Of a DNA stretch of 64,000 nt, positions 1-8,736 are shown in pieces. This DNA is from Streptomyces rugosispiralis (GTDB taxonomy: Bacteria > Actinomycetota > Actinomycetes > Streptomycetales > Streptomycetaceae): positions 620,001-684,000 of the forward strand of contig NZ_JANIAA010000001.1 of assembly GCF_024505145.1 (NCBI RefSeq), given 5' to 3'. The notes below the pieces were generated by a model. That model saw only the letters and a program-made list of their open reading frames with translations, was not told the DNA's origin and made no database searches. A program made the translations under genes and the position numbers. Every line of letters begins with the position of its first letter. Within the stretch, counting starts at the first letter, position 1.

Positions 1-50
1 AGACGCCGCACGCCCGGCCGGGAATATGACACAGGCTCTGAGGAGGCGAG

Positions 51-2282
51 ATGATCGGGCAAGCTGTGAACCGTGTCGACGGCCCGCTGAAGGCCACCGG
101 CCGGGCCACCTACGCCTACGAGCACTGGGAGGCCGGTCAGCCGCTCTACGGCTTCATCGTCGGCGCGACGATCGGCAAGGGCCGCATCACCCGGATCGAC
201 ACCGGGGACGCGGAAGGCGCGCCCGGTGTCCAGCTGGTGATGACCTACCTCAACGCCCCGGCGCAAGGCCCCCGCGACGAGTCCATTCCCTTCGAATACT
301 GGCGCGCCCAGCCGATGTTGACCGGCCCGGACATCCACTTCTACGGCGAGCCGGTGGCGCTGGTCGTCGCCGAGACGTTCGAGCAGGCCCGGGACGCGGC
401 CGACCTGGTCGAGGTCGAATACCGCGCCGGGCGGGGCCGTTTCGACTTCGGCGAGTTCGAGGACGACACCTACATCCCGAAGACGGTCAACGCCGGTCTC
501 CCCACCGACACCGCGGTCGGCGACTTCGACGCCGGGTTCGCCGGTGCGGAGGTCAAGGTCGACCAGCAGTACACGACGCCGTACGAGTTCTCGCTGCCGA
601 TCGAACCGAACGCGTCCATGGTGGCACCGCGCGGCGAGGACCTGGTCGTCTACGCCAGCTGCCAGATCACCGACGCGGCGCGGGACTCGGTCGCCGGCAC
701 GCTGATGATGGACCCGGAGCGGGTGCACATCGTCACCCCCTTCGTCGGCGGCGGCTTCGGCTCCAAGCTGGGCATCCATTCCGAGACGATCCTGGCGGCG
801 CTCGCCGCCCGCGCTCTGGGCCGGCCGGTCAAGGTCACGCTGACCCGGCAGCAGGTCTTCCAGCTCGTGGGCATGCGCCCCACGTCGAACCAGCGGGTCC
901 GGCTGGGCGCGGGGCGCGATGGACGGCTGGCCGCGATCGCCCACGACGTCACCATGCACACCAATCCCGACGTCGAGTACGCCGAGCAGACCGCCGCCAC
1001 CGTCCGCAGCCTGTACGCGGCGCCCCACCGGCTGACCAGCCACCGGCTGACGGCGCTCGACCTGCCGCGCGGGACGGACGTCCGCGCGCCGGGCGAGGCG
1101 CCGGGCATGCTCTCGGTCGAGTCGGCGATGGACGAGCTGGCCGACGCGCTCGGGATGGACCCGGTCGAACTGCGGATCCGCAACGAGCCCACCGTCGATC
1201 CCGAGCGGAACGTGCCGTACAGCGACCGGCACCTGGTGGAGTGCCTGCGCGAAGGTGCGCGCCGGTTCGGCTGGCAGAACCGCCCGGCCCCGCCCGCGAG
1301 CGTGCGCGAGGGACGGTGGCTGATCGGCTACGGCATGTCGGCCGCCATCCGGGGACACTTCCAGGGGCCGACGACCGTGCGGGTGCGGTTGGAGCCGGAC
1401 GGCACCGCCGTCATCCAGACCGACATGACCGACATCGGCACGGGCACGTACACCATCCTGACCCAGGTCGGGGCCGAGGGACTCGGACTCCCGCTGGAAC
1501 GGGTGCGGATCGACCTCGGGCGCTCCGATCACCCCTCCAGCTGGGGGTCCGGCGGCTCGTGGGGTGCCACCAATTCGTCCACCGCGGCGCACCGGGCGTG
1601 CGCGGCCCTGCGCACGAAGCTGCTGGACGCGGCCTGCGGCGACACACGCTCCCCGCTGCACGGCCTGGACCCGGCGGCGGCCGTGTTCTCCGACGGCGAC
1701 GTGGCCATCGGCGGCGCGTCCGAGGCACTGCGCGAGATCGTCGCGCGCCACCACCCCGACGGTGTGGAGGCGGAGGGCAAGACCCGCTTCATGGGCGACG
1801 ATCCGAACTACTCGGACTACTCGATCAACACCTACGGGGCCCATTTCGCCGAAGTGGGCGTCGACGCGGACACCGCCGAGGTCCGCCTGCGGCGGATGCT
1901 CAGCGTGTTCTCGGTGGGCCGCGTGTTCAACCCGAAGACGGCCCGTTCGCAGCTGATCGGCGGCATGATCTGGGGCGTCGGCGCGGCCCTCGAGGAAGAG
2001 GCCGTCGTCGACCCGCGGTCCGGCGCCTTCGTCAACCGGGACTTCGCGGGGTATCTGGTGCCGGTCCACGGTGACATCCCTCCCGATATCGAAGCCGTCG
2101 TTCTCGAGGGGTACGACGACAAGGCCAACGTCCTCGGCGCGAAGGGCATCGGCGAGGTGGGCATCTGCGGATCCGGTGCGGCGGTGGCGAACGCGGTGTT
2201 CAACGCCACGGGAGTGCGCGTGCGGGACTTCCCCATCACGATCGAGAAGCTGTTGCCCGGATTGCCTGCCATGGCCGCCTGA
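51..2282 (+). CDS. Molybdopterin-binding subunit of a PaoC/YagR-like aldehyde or xanthine dehydrogenase
   Basis: This is the large catalytic subunit (743 aa) of a xanthine-oxidase-family molybdenum hydroxylase. Such subunits oxidise aldehydes or N-heterocycles together with separate FeS and FAD subunits. Visible family marks are GGGFGSKL near residue 233, RAPGEAPGML near 348, DIGTGTYTILTQ near 465, and GAKGIGEVGICG near 696, which holds the catalytic glutamate. The length and the C-terminal GVRVRDFPITIEKLL resemble E. coli PaoC (about 730 aa). The ATG at 51 follows GAGGAGGCGAG. The FeS and FAD subunit genes would be expected upstream, outside the window. The family is secure; the substrate is not known. 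Confidence 0.93.
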   Translation: MIGQAVNRVDGPLKATGRATYAYEHWEAGQPLYGFIVGATIGKGRITRIDTGDAEGAPGVQLVMTYLNAPAQGPRDESIPFEYWRAQPMLTGPDIHFYGEPVALVVAETFEQARDAADLVEVEYRAGRGRFDFGEFEDDTYIPKTVNAGLPTDTAVGDFDAGFAGAEVKVDQQYTTPYEFSLPIEPNASMVAPRGEDLVVYASCQITDAARDSVAGTLMMDPERVHIVTPFVGGGFGSKLGIHSETILAALAARALGRPVKVTLTRQQVFQLVGMRPTSNQRVRLGAGRDGRLAAIAHDVTMHTNPDVEYAEQTAATVRSLYAAPHRLTSHRLTALDLPRGTDVRAPGEAPGMLSVESAMDELADALGMDPVELRIRNEPTVDPERNVPYSDRHLVECLREGARRFGWQNRPAPPASVREGRWLIGYGMSAAIRGHFQGPTTVRVRLEPDGTAVIQTDMTDIGTGTYTILTQVGAEGLGLPLERVRIDLGRSDHPSSWGSGGSWGATNSSTAAHRACAALRTKLLDAACGDTRSPLHGLDPAAAVFSDGDVAIGGASEALREIVARHHPDGVEAEGKTRFMGDDPNYSDYSINTYGAHFAEVGVDADTAEVRLRRMLSVFSVGRVFNPKTARSQLIGGMIWGVGAALEEEAVVDPRSGAFVNRDFAGYLVPVHGDIPPDIEAVVLEGYDDKANVLGAKGIGEVGICGSGAAVANAVFNATGVRVRDFPITIEKLLPGLPAMAA

Positions 2283-2384
2283 CCCGCTGTGTCCGGAAAC
2301 GGGACTGCCGGTCCCGGGCCGGGGGCCTCATCATGGCTTTGCCGGGGGAATCGGGTAGCAAGTCGATGAGGCGGGGGAGACTTT

Positions 2385-2891
2385 ATGGACCAAGGACTCG
2401 CGGCGTTCTTAGCCAGTGCGGCGGCCCTTGCCGGCGCCCTCATCGGTGGCGGCTTCTCGGCGCGGGCCGCGCGCATCGGCGGCGAGAAGACCGTGGAGGC
2501 GGCGCGCCAGCAGGTGAGGGACCAAGCGCGGGCGGAGTCGGAGCGATGGCTCATGCAGGCCCGCCACGACGCCTACCAGGAGATCTTGGGTACCATCCAG
2601 GCGTACGCGGGTGCGCTGATCCTGCCCACGGCGGAAGCGACGGCCACGGAGGCGGCGAAGCAGCGGTTCCACTCGGCCGAGTTACGGGTCAAGGTGGTGG
2701 GCCCGGAGGCGGTCCGAAACGCGGCCCATGAGCTGTCGGTCACCCTCATCAACGTGCAACGTGTCCTCGACGACGGTGAGCCGATCAAGTCGTGGATGGC
2801 GCAAAGGATCGAGGAGCGGCACAGCGCCTTTGTCGAGGCCGTCACCGCCGTGTACGCGTGGGAGCCCGACGCCGCGGGCGACGTCCCGTAA
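2385..2891 (+). CDS. Hypothetical membrane-anchored coiled-coil protein with TTA codons
   Basis: A 168-aa protein of unrecognised function. It has one hydrophobic N-terminal segment (about residues 5-30, rich in Ala and Gly), then a charged helical stretch (about 32-65) likely to form a coiled coil, and a mostly helical remainder. The ATG at 2385 follows GGGGGAGACTTT. Two leucines are encoded by TTA, at 2409-2411 (codon 9) and in the SAELRVK stretch near 2681. TTA is very rare in Streptomyces and makes translation depend on the bldA tRNA. The gene ends 22 bp before a convergent efflux gene. No catalytic motif is visible. Confidence 0.75.
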   Translation: MDQGLAAFLASAAALAGALIGGGFSARAARIGGEKTVEAARQQVRDQARAESERWLMQARHDAYQEILGTIQAYAGALILPTAEATATEAAKQRFHSAELRVKVVGPEAVRNAAHELSVTLINVQRVLDDGEPIKSWMAQRIEERHSAFVEAVTAVYAWEPDAAGDVP

Positions 2892-2913
2892 CGACCCACC
2901 GCGAACGCCTCGT

Positions 2914-4308
2914 TCAGCCCGCGTGGGCCTCCGTGTCAGGCGCCTCGCTCCGGGGCTTGGGCGGTACGCAGAACCATGCCAGGGCCGCGGCGGTCAGATA
3001 GGCGAGGGCTCCGATGGCCATGCTGGTGCGCAGCCCCTCACCGTAGTCGGCGGCCGTGGCGAGGAGGGTGCCGCCGAGCGCCACGCCGGTGGCGCTGCCG
3101 AGTTGACGGGTGGTGTTGAACAGCGCGGAGGCGGTCCCCGAGTACGCCGGGGGCGCGGCGCCCATGACGGTGGAGGCGGAGCCGGTGAGCGCGAAGGAGG
3201 TGCCGAATCCCGCCGCCATCATCGGGACCACCAGCAGCGGGTAGGCGGGCTCGGCTCCCGTCGCGACCCAGCCCGCCAGCCCCAGGGCCGCCAGCAGCAT
3301 GCCGGTGCACACCAGCGGACGATCGCCGGTCCTGCGGGCCAGCCGCCCGGACAGGATGGACGCGAACATGGTCATCGCCACCGCGGGGAACAGCGCCAGA
3401 CCGGTGACGAGGGCGCTGTAGCCGCGCTGGTGCTGGAAGTCCAGGCTGGCGGTGAACACCATGCCGTAGAAGCCGAAATTGAACAGCAGGCCGATGACGG
3501 CTCCGCCGCCCAGCGCACGGGAGCGCAGCAGTCCCGTCGGCAGAGCGGGGAAGCGGGCCAGTCGCTCGCGCACCACGAACGCCGTGCCGGCCAGTACGGA
3601 CAGGCACACCCCGGCGAGAACGGCCGGATCGGACCATCCGCGCCGGCCCGCCTCGTTGAGCGCGGCGGTCAGCAAGGCCACTGCCGCCACGACCGCGCAC
3701 TGCGCCGGCCAGTCCGGAGGCCGGGTGGTGAGCCGGTCGGAGGGGGCCACGCGACGCAGCGTCAGCACCAGACAGCCGACGCCCACGGGCAGATTGATGA
3801 GGAACACCCACCGCCAGCCCACCGTGGAGACCAGCAGCCCGCCCAGCAGCGGCCCCGCCGAGGCCGCGATCCCCGCGATGGAGCCCCATACCCCGAAGGC
3901 CCGGGAGCGGGCGCCCGGAGCCGGATACGCCTGCTGGAGAAGGGCCAGTGAGCCGGGCACGATCAGCGCCGCGCCGAGGCCCTCCACCACCCGGGCGGCG
4001 ACGAGGAAGGGGGCACTCGGCGCGAAGGCGCACGCGGCCGAGGACACGGTGAACACCACCACGCCGGTGCAGAAGATCCGGCGGTTTCCCAGCCTGTCCC
4101 CCAGCGCCCCACCGCTCAGCAGGAACCCGGCGAAGACCAGGGTGTACCCGTCGGTGATCCACTGGATGCCGGTGAGCGAGGCCGACAGCTCCCGGCCGAT
4201 CACGGGCACGGCCACGTTGATGACCGTCACGTCCAGAATGACCATGAAGTACCCGGCGCATACGGCCAGCAGCGGTACCAGGGACCCCATGCCGGACACG
4301 AAGGCCAC
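2914..4308 (-). CDS. MFS drug-efflux transporter, DHA2 (EmrB/QacA) family
   Basis: A 464-aa polytopic membrane protein that probably exports drugs or small metabolites using the proton gradient. The start of helix 1 carries the DHA-family motif D1 (LDVTVINVAVP), the first cytoplasmic loop carries GGALGDRLGNRR (motif A), and helix 5 carries AGPLLGGLL (antiporter motif C). The length and about 14 hydrophobic segments fit the DHA2 group. GTG at 4308 is used, with GGAG about 7 nt upstream; an ATG at 4290 is possible. The gene is divergent from a nucleotidyltransferase gene that begins 57 bp away. The substrate cannot be inferred. Confidence 0.92.
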   Translation of the reverse strand: MAFVSGMGSLVPLLAVCAGYFMVILDVTVINVAVPVIGRELSASLTGIQWITDGYTLVFAGFLLSGGALGDRLGNRRIFCTGVVVFTVSSAACAFAPSAPFLVAARVVEGLGAALIVPGSLALLQQAYPAPGARSRAFGVWGSIAGIAASAGPLLGGLLVSTVGWRWVFLINLPVGVGCLVLTLRRVAPSDRLTTRPPDWPAQCAVVAAVALLTAALNEAGRRGWSDPAVLAGVCLSVLAGTAFVVRERLARFPALPTGLLRSRALGGGAVIGLLFNFGFYGMVFTASLDFQHQRGYSALVTGLALFPAVAMTMFASILSGRLARRTGDRPLVCTGMLLAALGLAGWVATGAEPAYPLLVVPMMAAGFGTSFALTGSASTVMGAAPPAYSGTASALFNTTRQLGSATGVALGGTLLATAADYGEGLRTSMAIGALAYLTAAALAWFCVPPKPRSEAPDTEAHAG

Positions 4309-4364
4309 GTCCCGACTCCGTCCCGCTCACGAGGATCTACAACAAAAGGAACAATAGGGGATCA

Positions 4365-5198
4365 ATGGCCCGGGTGGCGGGAAGGGATACTGGGCACATG
4401 GCCCATACGCGCGAGGATCCGCGGTCCCTCCCCACCGAACTGCGGCCCTATCTGGAAGAACTCGTCCGGCGCACCCGCACGGTGTGCGCGGCCCGTCTGG
4501 TGAGCGTCCTCGCCGTCGGTTCCCTCGCGCTCGGGGACTACCGGCACGGGCGCAGCGACGTCGATGTGACGGTCGTCGTGGAACCCTCACTGCCCGGTTC
4601 GGCCCTGCACGACCTGGCCGGGGCCCTCGCCCACCCTGGGCTGCGATGCCCGGCGGCGGGGCTGGAACTGGTGGTCTACGGAACGGATTTCGCCGGCCGG
4701 CCCTCCGGTGCCGCCGGGTACCTCCTGGACCTCAACACCGGCCCGTTGCTGCCCAACCGGGCCGACGCCGACGCGTCGCGGTCCCCGGCGTTCTGGTACG
4801 TCATCGATCGCTCCGTGGCCCATCAGGCCGGGCTGACGCTGTTCGGCCGCCCGGCCCGGGAGGTGATCGCCGCACCGGACCGCCCGGATCTGCTCGCCGC
4901 GATCCGCGCCTCCGTCCGTGAGCACAGCGACGGCGAAGGCCACCTCGCCGACAACCGGGTACTCAACGGCTGCCGCTCGGTGGTGTTCTGCCGTACGGGC
5001 CGCTGGCTGGCCAAGCGCTCGGCGGCTCGTGAAGTCGCCCTGGCCGAGGAGGAGTTCCGGCCACTCGTCGAGGCCGCGGTGCACAGCTTCGAGCGCCCCC
5101 GATCCTCCGCGGTCCCGCTGCCCACCGCCGAGGTGCGGGCCTTCCTGACCTGGGTACGCGAACGGGTCGAGCAAACCGCCCGCGCGGCCGGGAGCTGA
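4365..5198 (+). CDS. AadA-like nucleotidyltransferase (possible aminoglycoside adenylyltransferase)
   Basis: A 277-aa protein with the NTase fold signature GSLALGDYRHGRSDVDV (about residues 52-68), where the paired aspartates bind metal. The C-terminal half has NRVLNGCR, then TGRWLAKRSAA, as in the DUF4111 domain of AadA-type ANT(3'')/ANT(9) enzymes. Family members transfer AMP to aminoglycosides. Whether this chromosomal copy does so is inference. ATG 4365 follows AGGGGATCA; an in-frame ATG at 4398 would drop 11 residues. It is divergent from an efflux pump and convergent with an alcohol dehydrogenase. Confidence 0.85.
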   Translation: MARVAGRDTGHMAHTREDPRSLPTELRPYLEELVRRTRTVCAARLVSVLAVGSLALGDYRHGRSDVDVTVVVEPSLPGSALHDLAGALAHPGLRCPAAGLELVVYGTDFAGRPSGAAGYLLDLNTGPLLPNRADADASRSPAFWYVIDRSVAHQAGLTLFGRPAREVIAAPDRPDLLAAIRASVREHSDGEGHLADNRVLNGCRSVVFCRTGRWLAKRSAAREVALAEEEFRPLVEAAVHSFERPRSSAVPLPTAEVRAFLTWVRERVEQTARAAGS

Positions 5199-5208
5199 GC
5201 GGGGTCCG

Positions 5209-5261
5209 CGGCCTCGCCACGGCTGAGGCCAACGACCGGCCTCGCCCACGGCCGAGGCCGG
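5209..5261. terminator. Two adjacent hairpins between convergent genes
   Basis: The first hairpin pairs GGCCTC (5210-5215) with GAGGCC (5225-5230). The second pairs CCGGCCTCG (5236-5244) with CGAGGCCGG (5253-5261) around an 8-nt loop. They lie between the nucleotidyltransferase stop (5198) and the alcohol dehydrogenase stop (5283), so they could end transcription from both sides. Confidence 0.6.
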
Positions 5262-5282
5262 CCGGTGGCCCGAACCTCGCGG

Positions 5283-6428
5283 TCAGGGCCGCAGCAGGAT
5301 GCGGATCGGGTTGCCCTCCCGTTCACGCAACCGGCGGATGCCCTCGTTCACTTCCTCCAGGGGCAGGATCGCGCTGACCGACCCGGAGATGTCCAGACGG
5401 CCCCGGGCGGTGAGCTCGACCAGGTCCTCCAGATGCTCCATGCGGTAGCCGGTGTGTCCGATCACCGTATGGCGGTTGCGCACGAAGTGGAGCTCCGGGC
5501 CCACGGCCAGCGGGTCGGGCGAGATGCCGACGAGCACCAGGCGGCCCCGGTGGCCGAGGGCACGCTCCGCCTGGGTGAAGGAGGGCGTACGGCCGACGCA
5601 GTCGAAGGCGACGTCCAGGCCCTTGCCGCCCGTGATCTCCTTCAGCCTGGCCTTCGTGTAACCGTCCGTCGGGTCGAGCGCGAAGTCGGCACCCAGGGCG
5701 AGGGCGCGCTCGCGGGCGGCGGGCAGGGGGTCGAGGGCGACGATCGGGGAGGCTCCGCAGACGCGGGTGAGCTGCACGAGATGGGTGCCCAGACCGCCCA
5801 GCCCCCAGACGCCCACGGATTCGGCGGACCGCAGCTGGGCGGTGTCGATGGCGCCGTACGGGGTGGAGACGGCGTCCGCGAGCACGGCGGCGTGTTCCAG
5901 GGGTACGGAGTCGGGCACGGCGATGAGCGTGGTGGCGTCGGTCAGCACGTACTCGGCCCAGGCCCCGTCGTAGTGGAAGGCCATCACCTGGAGGTCCTCA
6001 CAGGTGTTCGTGCCACCGCCGAACCGGCAGGCGGGACACGTACCGCACGCCTTCCCCGCGCCCAGGACCACCCGGTCGCCCGCCTTCCAGTGCCCGGCGC
6101 CGTCGCCGACCGCCGCCACCACGCCCGATGCCTCGTGTCCGGGGGTGACCACCGGCAGCCTGGGCGGGATATGGCCGTCGAGCTGGCTCAGGTCCGACTG
6201 GCAGATGCCACACGCGGCCACCTTGACCACGACCTCGCCCGCTCCGGGCCGGGGCACCGGCACATCCTCGACCTTCAGCGTGCCCGCCGCCGTGTCGAAC
6301 CGCGCCGCGCGCATCGTGGCCGGGAGGCCGTCCGCCACCGCGCCTGCCGCTGAGGCCGCCGAGTCCGTCGAGTCCGCTGAGTCCGCTGAGTCCGCGCCGG
6401 TGCGTATCGGTCGTGCGTCCAAGGTCAT
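5283..6428 (-). CDS. Zinc-dependent alcohol dehydrogenase (MDR family)
   Basis: A 381-aa medium-chain dehydrogenase/reductase. The catalytic-zinc site is CGIC plus GHE, the structural-zinc loop is ACGTCPAC with a later Cys (GTNTCEDL), and the nucleotide-binding loop is GLGGLG. It should oxidise an alcohol or reduce an aldehyde with NAD(P). Its first ~40 residues lie outside the catalytic fold and contain a DSADSADSTDS run encoded by a 9-bp tandem repeat. Another in-frame ATG sits near residue 39 (MRAARFDT), where homology to the family starts. ATG 6428 has GAGAGGAACC upstream. It is the last gene of a same-strand run P450-TetR-ADH, which suggests a shared oxidation pathway. Confidence 0.93.
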   Translation of the reverse strand: MTLDARPIRTGADSADSADSTDSAASAAGAVADGLPATMRAARFDTAAGTLKVEDVPVPRPGAGEVVVKVAACGICQSDLSQLDGHIPPRLPVVTPGHEASGVVAAVGDGAGHWKAGDRVVLGAGKACGTCPACRFGGGTNTCEDLQVMAFHYDGAWAEYVLTDATTLIAVPDSVPLEHAAVLADAVSTPYGAIDTAQLRSAESVGVWGLGGLGTHLVQLTRVCGASPIVALDPLPAARERALALGADFALDPTDGYTKARLKEITGGKGLDVAFDCVGRTPSFTQAERALGHRGRLVLVGISPDPLAVGPELHFVRNRHTVIGHTGYRMEHLEDLVELTARGRLDISGSVSAILPLEEVNEGIRRLREREGNPIRILLRP

Positions 6429-6460
6429 CCGTGGTTCCTCTCACGTGCTTGGCCGGGCCG

Positions 6461-6511
6461 GCGGCCTTGGCGGGTTGGCGGCCTTGGCCGGTTGGCGGCC
6501 TTGGCCGGTTG
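6461..6511. repeat. Three tandem 17-bp repeats upstream of the alcohol dehydrogenase
   Basis: The unit GCGGCCTTGGCCGGTTG occurs three times head to tail (6461-6477, 6478-6494, 6495-6511). The first copy has one substitution and the other two are identical. They occupy the TetR-ADH intergenic space, 33 bp upstream of the ADH start. They could be regulatory or simple replication-slippage repeats. Confidence 0.85.
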
Positions 6512-6609
6512 GCGGCGCACAGATCACCCCGCCGGTCCGGGAACGGCGAGTGATCATGATGCCGCACGCAGTCTGCCGTATGCGGCACACGCCGCGTGCC
6601 ACTACCCGG

Positions 6610-7260
6610 TCAGCGATGCGCGTCGCGCAGCAGCGTGTCGACGACGCGGTCGACGAAGGTGGCGAGCTCCTGCGCGTCCTGCCGTCCGAAGCTGGAGGTC
6701 CACAGGGCGAAACGGCCGAAGAGGGCGGACCACAGGAGCATCGCGGTCTGTTCGGTGCCGTCCGGCCGGCGCAGCCCTTCCGCTTCGCAGGTGCGGATGG
6801 CATCGACCCACTGCAGCCACAGCAGACGGGCCGGGTGGGTGGTCTGGCCGGGTGCGCCGAAGCTGGACGAGTTATGGCCGAACATCAGGCGGATGACGCC
6901 GCGCTCGGTGCGGGCGAAGGTGCAGAAGGCGTTGGCCTGGGCGCGGAGGCGCTCGCCTGCGTCGGCTCCCCGGGCGGCCGCCTGGGCGTCGGCGTCGCGC
7001 ATGGCCGCGACGACACGCTGGTAGCCGTCCTCGGCGACGGCACGGGCGAGCTGATCCTTGTCGGCGAAGTGCAGATACATGCTCTGCGCGGCGATGCCGA
7101 CTTCGCGTGCCACCTCCCGGAGGGACACCGGCAGGGGGTTTCCGGTGAGCTTCTGGTCGAGGAGCCGCGCCACGGCGGCCAGAATCTCCGCACGGAGCCG
7201 ATCCCCCTGGCCACGGGGATTGCGCCTACGGGTGGTGTCGGTGGCGGTGTCCTCGTTCAT
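6610..7260 (-). CDS. TetR-family transcriptional regulator
   Basis: A 216-aa one-component repressor. The N-terminal helix-turn-helix spans about residues 25-70 (ILAAVARLL, then VSLREVAREVGIAAQSMYLHFADKDQL). The C-terminal ligand domain contains WVDAIR and WSALFGRFALW, as in the TetR_C_33 group. It lies between a P450 gene (81 bp upstream) and the alcohol dehydrogenase (181 bp downstream) on the same strand, so it is a candidate local regulator of both. No Shine-Dalgarno sequence is obvious before ATG 7260. Confidence 0.92.
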   Translation of the reverse strand: MNEDTATDTTRRRNPRGQGDRLRAEILAAVARLLDQKLTGNPLPVSLREVAREVGIAAQSMYLHFADKDQLARAVAEDGYQRVVAAMRDADAQAAARGADAGERLRAQANAFCTFARTERGVIRLMFGHNSSSFGAPGQTTHPARLLWLQWVDAIRTCEAEGLRRPDGTEQTAMLLWSALFGRFALWTSSFGRQDAQELATFVDRVVDTLLRDAHR

Positions 7261-7340
7261 GCGTCACATTCTGCGGTACGCCGATGCGTTGCCCGGCCGA
7301 CCCCGGAGGGCCGGTGATCCAGCGCGCTTCCGTACGCCAC

Positions 7341-8576
7341 TCACCAGGTGACCGGAAGGGATGTGAGGCCGTAGACGATGGAGTTCTTCTTGAAGGGCAG
7401 CTCGTCCTCGGCGATGGCGAGCCGCAGCCCGGGGATGCGTTCGAAGAGCCGTGGCCAGGCGACCTGCATCTCCACCCGCGCCAGATTCTGCCCCAGGCAC
7501 TGGTGGGAGCCGAACCCGAACGCCACGTGGCGGCGGGCGTTGCGCCCGATGTCGAGCGTGTCCGCGGGGCACTCACCCCCGTTGGCGCCGAAGGCACGCG
7601 GATCCCGGTTCCCCGCGATCAGCGAGACGATGACTCCTTCCCCCTCGCGGACAAGCTGCCCGCCCACCTCGACGTCCTCGAGGGCCACACGCCGCGGATC
7701 GGTGGAGACGATGCTCCAGTAGCGCAACATCTCCTCCGCGACGCTCGGCGCCAACTCGGGGCGGTCCCGCAGCCGGTCCCGCTGATCGGGGTTGACCAGG
7801 AGCGCCACCGTGCCCAGGCCCAGCATGTTGGCGGTGGTCTCATGCCCGGCCCCGACCAGAATCCCCACCAGGACCGGCAACATCTCGGGCGCGAACCCGT
7901 CCGGCCCGGTGTGCTGCGTCAGCAACCGACTGATCATGTCGTCCGAGGGCTCACGGCGCTTCCGCTCCACGAGGGCCTCGTAGTACGCGAACGCCTCCCG
8001 CTGCGTACGGGCACGCTCCTCATGGCTGACATCCAGGTCCGTCCCGGCGTTGGCGTGCCGCTCGAAAAGGGCGTGGTCCTCATAAGGGACACCGAGGATG
8101 AGACAGATGGCCCGGGAGGGCAGGGGCAGCGCGAAGTCCTGGACGAAGTCGACCGGACCGCCCTTGGCGAGCATGGCGTCGATCAGCTCATCCGTGATCC
8201 GCGACAGCTCCTCGCGCATCGCTTGAGTGCGCCTGACGCTGAACTCCTTGGTGAGCATCTGCCGGAGCCGGGCGTGCTCGGGGTCGTCCAGCCGCAGAAA
8301 CAGACCACCCTCGTGTTCGGGCTGGTTGGAGTGGACCAGCGGGAAGTCCGGGTTGCGTACGTCGGCGCTGAAGGACGGGGAGGAGAGAACGGCCCGGATG
8401 TCCGCGTGCCGCGTGGCCAGCCAATGCGTCGAGCCGTCCCAGATGGTGACCTTGTGCAGCCCACCCGCTTCCCGGAACGCGGTGTGCTGCGGAGGCGCGC
8501 TGAACGGACAGCTGCGCGGAGCGGGGAAGAACGGTGCTTCCTCGGTGATAGCGGTCCCGGATGCGGTGGTCGTCAT
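7341..8576 (-). CDS. Cytochrome P450, CYP105-like
   Basis: A 411-aa heme monooxygenase that would hydroxylate a small molecule using electrons from a ferredoxin. The I-helix oxygen-activation motif is GAGHETTAN. The K-helix carries ExxR (EEMLRYW). The heme loop is FGFGSHQCLGQNLAR with the cysteine ligand. SVRRTQAMR and the ending LTSLPVTW are typical of actinobacterial CYP105-type enzymes. The frame is open further upstream, but ATG 8576, preceded by GAGGAAGGCGAG, is chosen. No ferredoxin lies next to it; the window's two ferredoxins are about 20 and 36 kb away. TetR and ADH genes follow on the same strand. Confidence 0.93.
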   Translation of the reverse strand: MTTTASGTAITEEAPFFPAPRSCPFSAPPQHTAFREAGGLHKVTIWDGSTHWLATRHADIRAVLSSPSFSADVRNPDFPLVHSNQPEHEGGLFLRLDDPEHARLRQMLTKEFSVRRTQAMREELSRITDELIDAMLAKGGPVDFVQDFALPLPSRAICLILGVPYEDHALFERHANAGTDLDVSHEERARTQREAFAYYEALVERKRREPSDDMISRLLTQHTGPDGFAPEMLPVLVGILVGAGHETTANMLGLGTVALLVNPDQRDRLRDRPELAPSVAEEMLRYWSIVSTDPRRVALEDVEVGGQLVREGEGVIVSLIAGNRDPRAFGANGGECPADTLDIGRNARRHVAFGFGSHQCLGQNLARVEMQVAWPRLFERIPGLRLAIAEDELPFKKNSIVYGLTSLPVTW

Positions 8577-8664
8577 CTCGCCTTCCTCGGTTGCGGAGTT
8601 GAGGCCCCGGCGGCACCTCACCGCCACTCCCCCGCTCCGGGCCTGCCCCTGCCTCCTGCCAGCC

Positions 8665-8676
8665 TGACAACTGTCA
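8665..8676. promoter_or_regulatory. Small inverted repeat in the P450 upstream region
   Basis: TGACA-AC-TGTCA forms 5-bp arms, and a direct repeat of GGTGAC (read on the minus strand) overlaps it. It sits about 90 bp upstream of the P450 start in a relatively AT-rich patch. It might be an operator for the TetR encoded downstream, but the arms are short. Confidence 0.3.
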
Positions 8677-8736
8677 CCTTACGAACGTCACCTTTCCGCC
8701 ACAAGAGGCCGTGCGACGCGACCCGACAGGCTGTAC

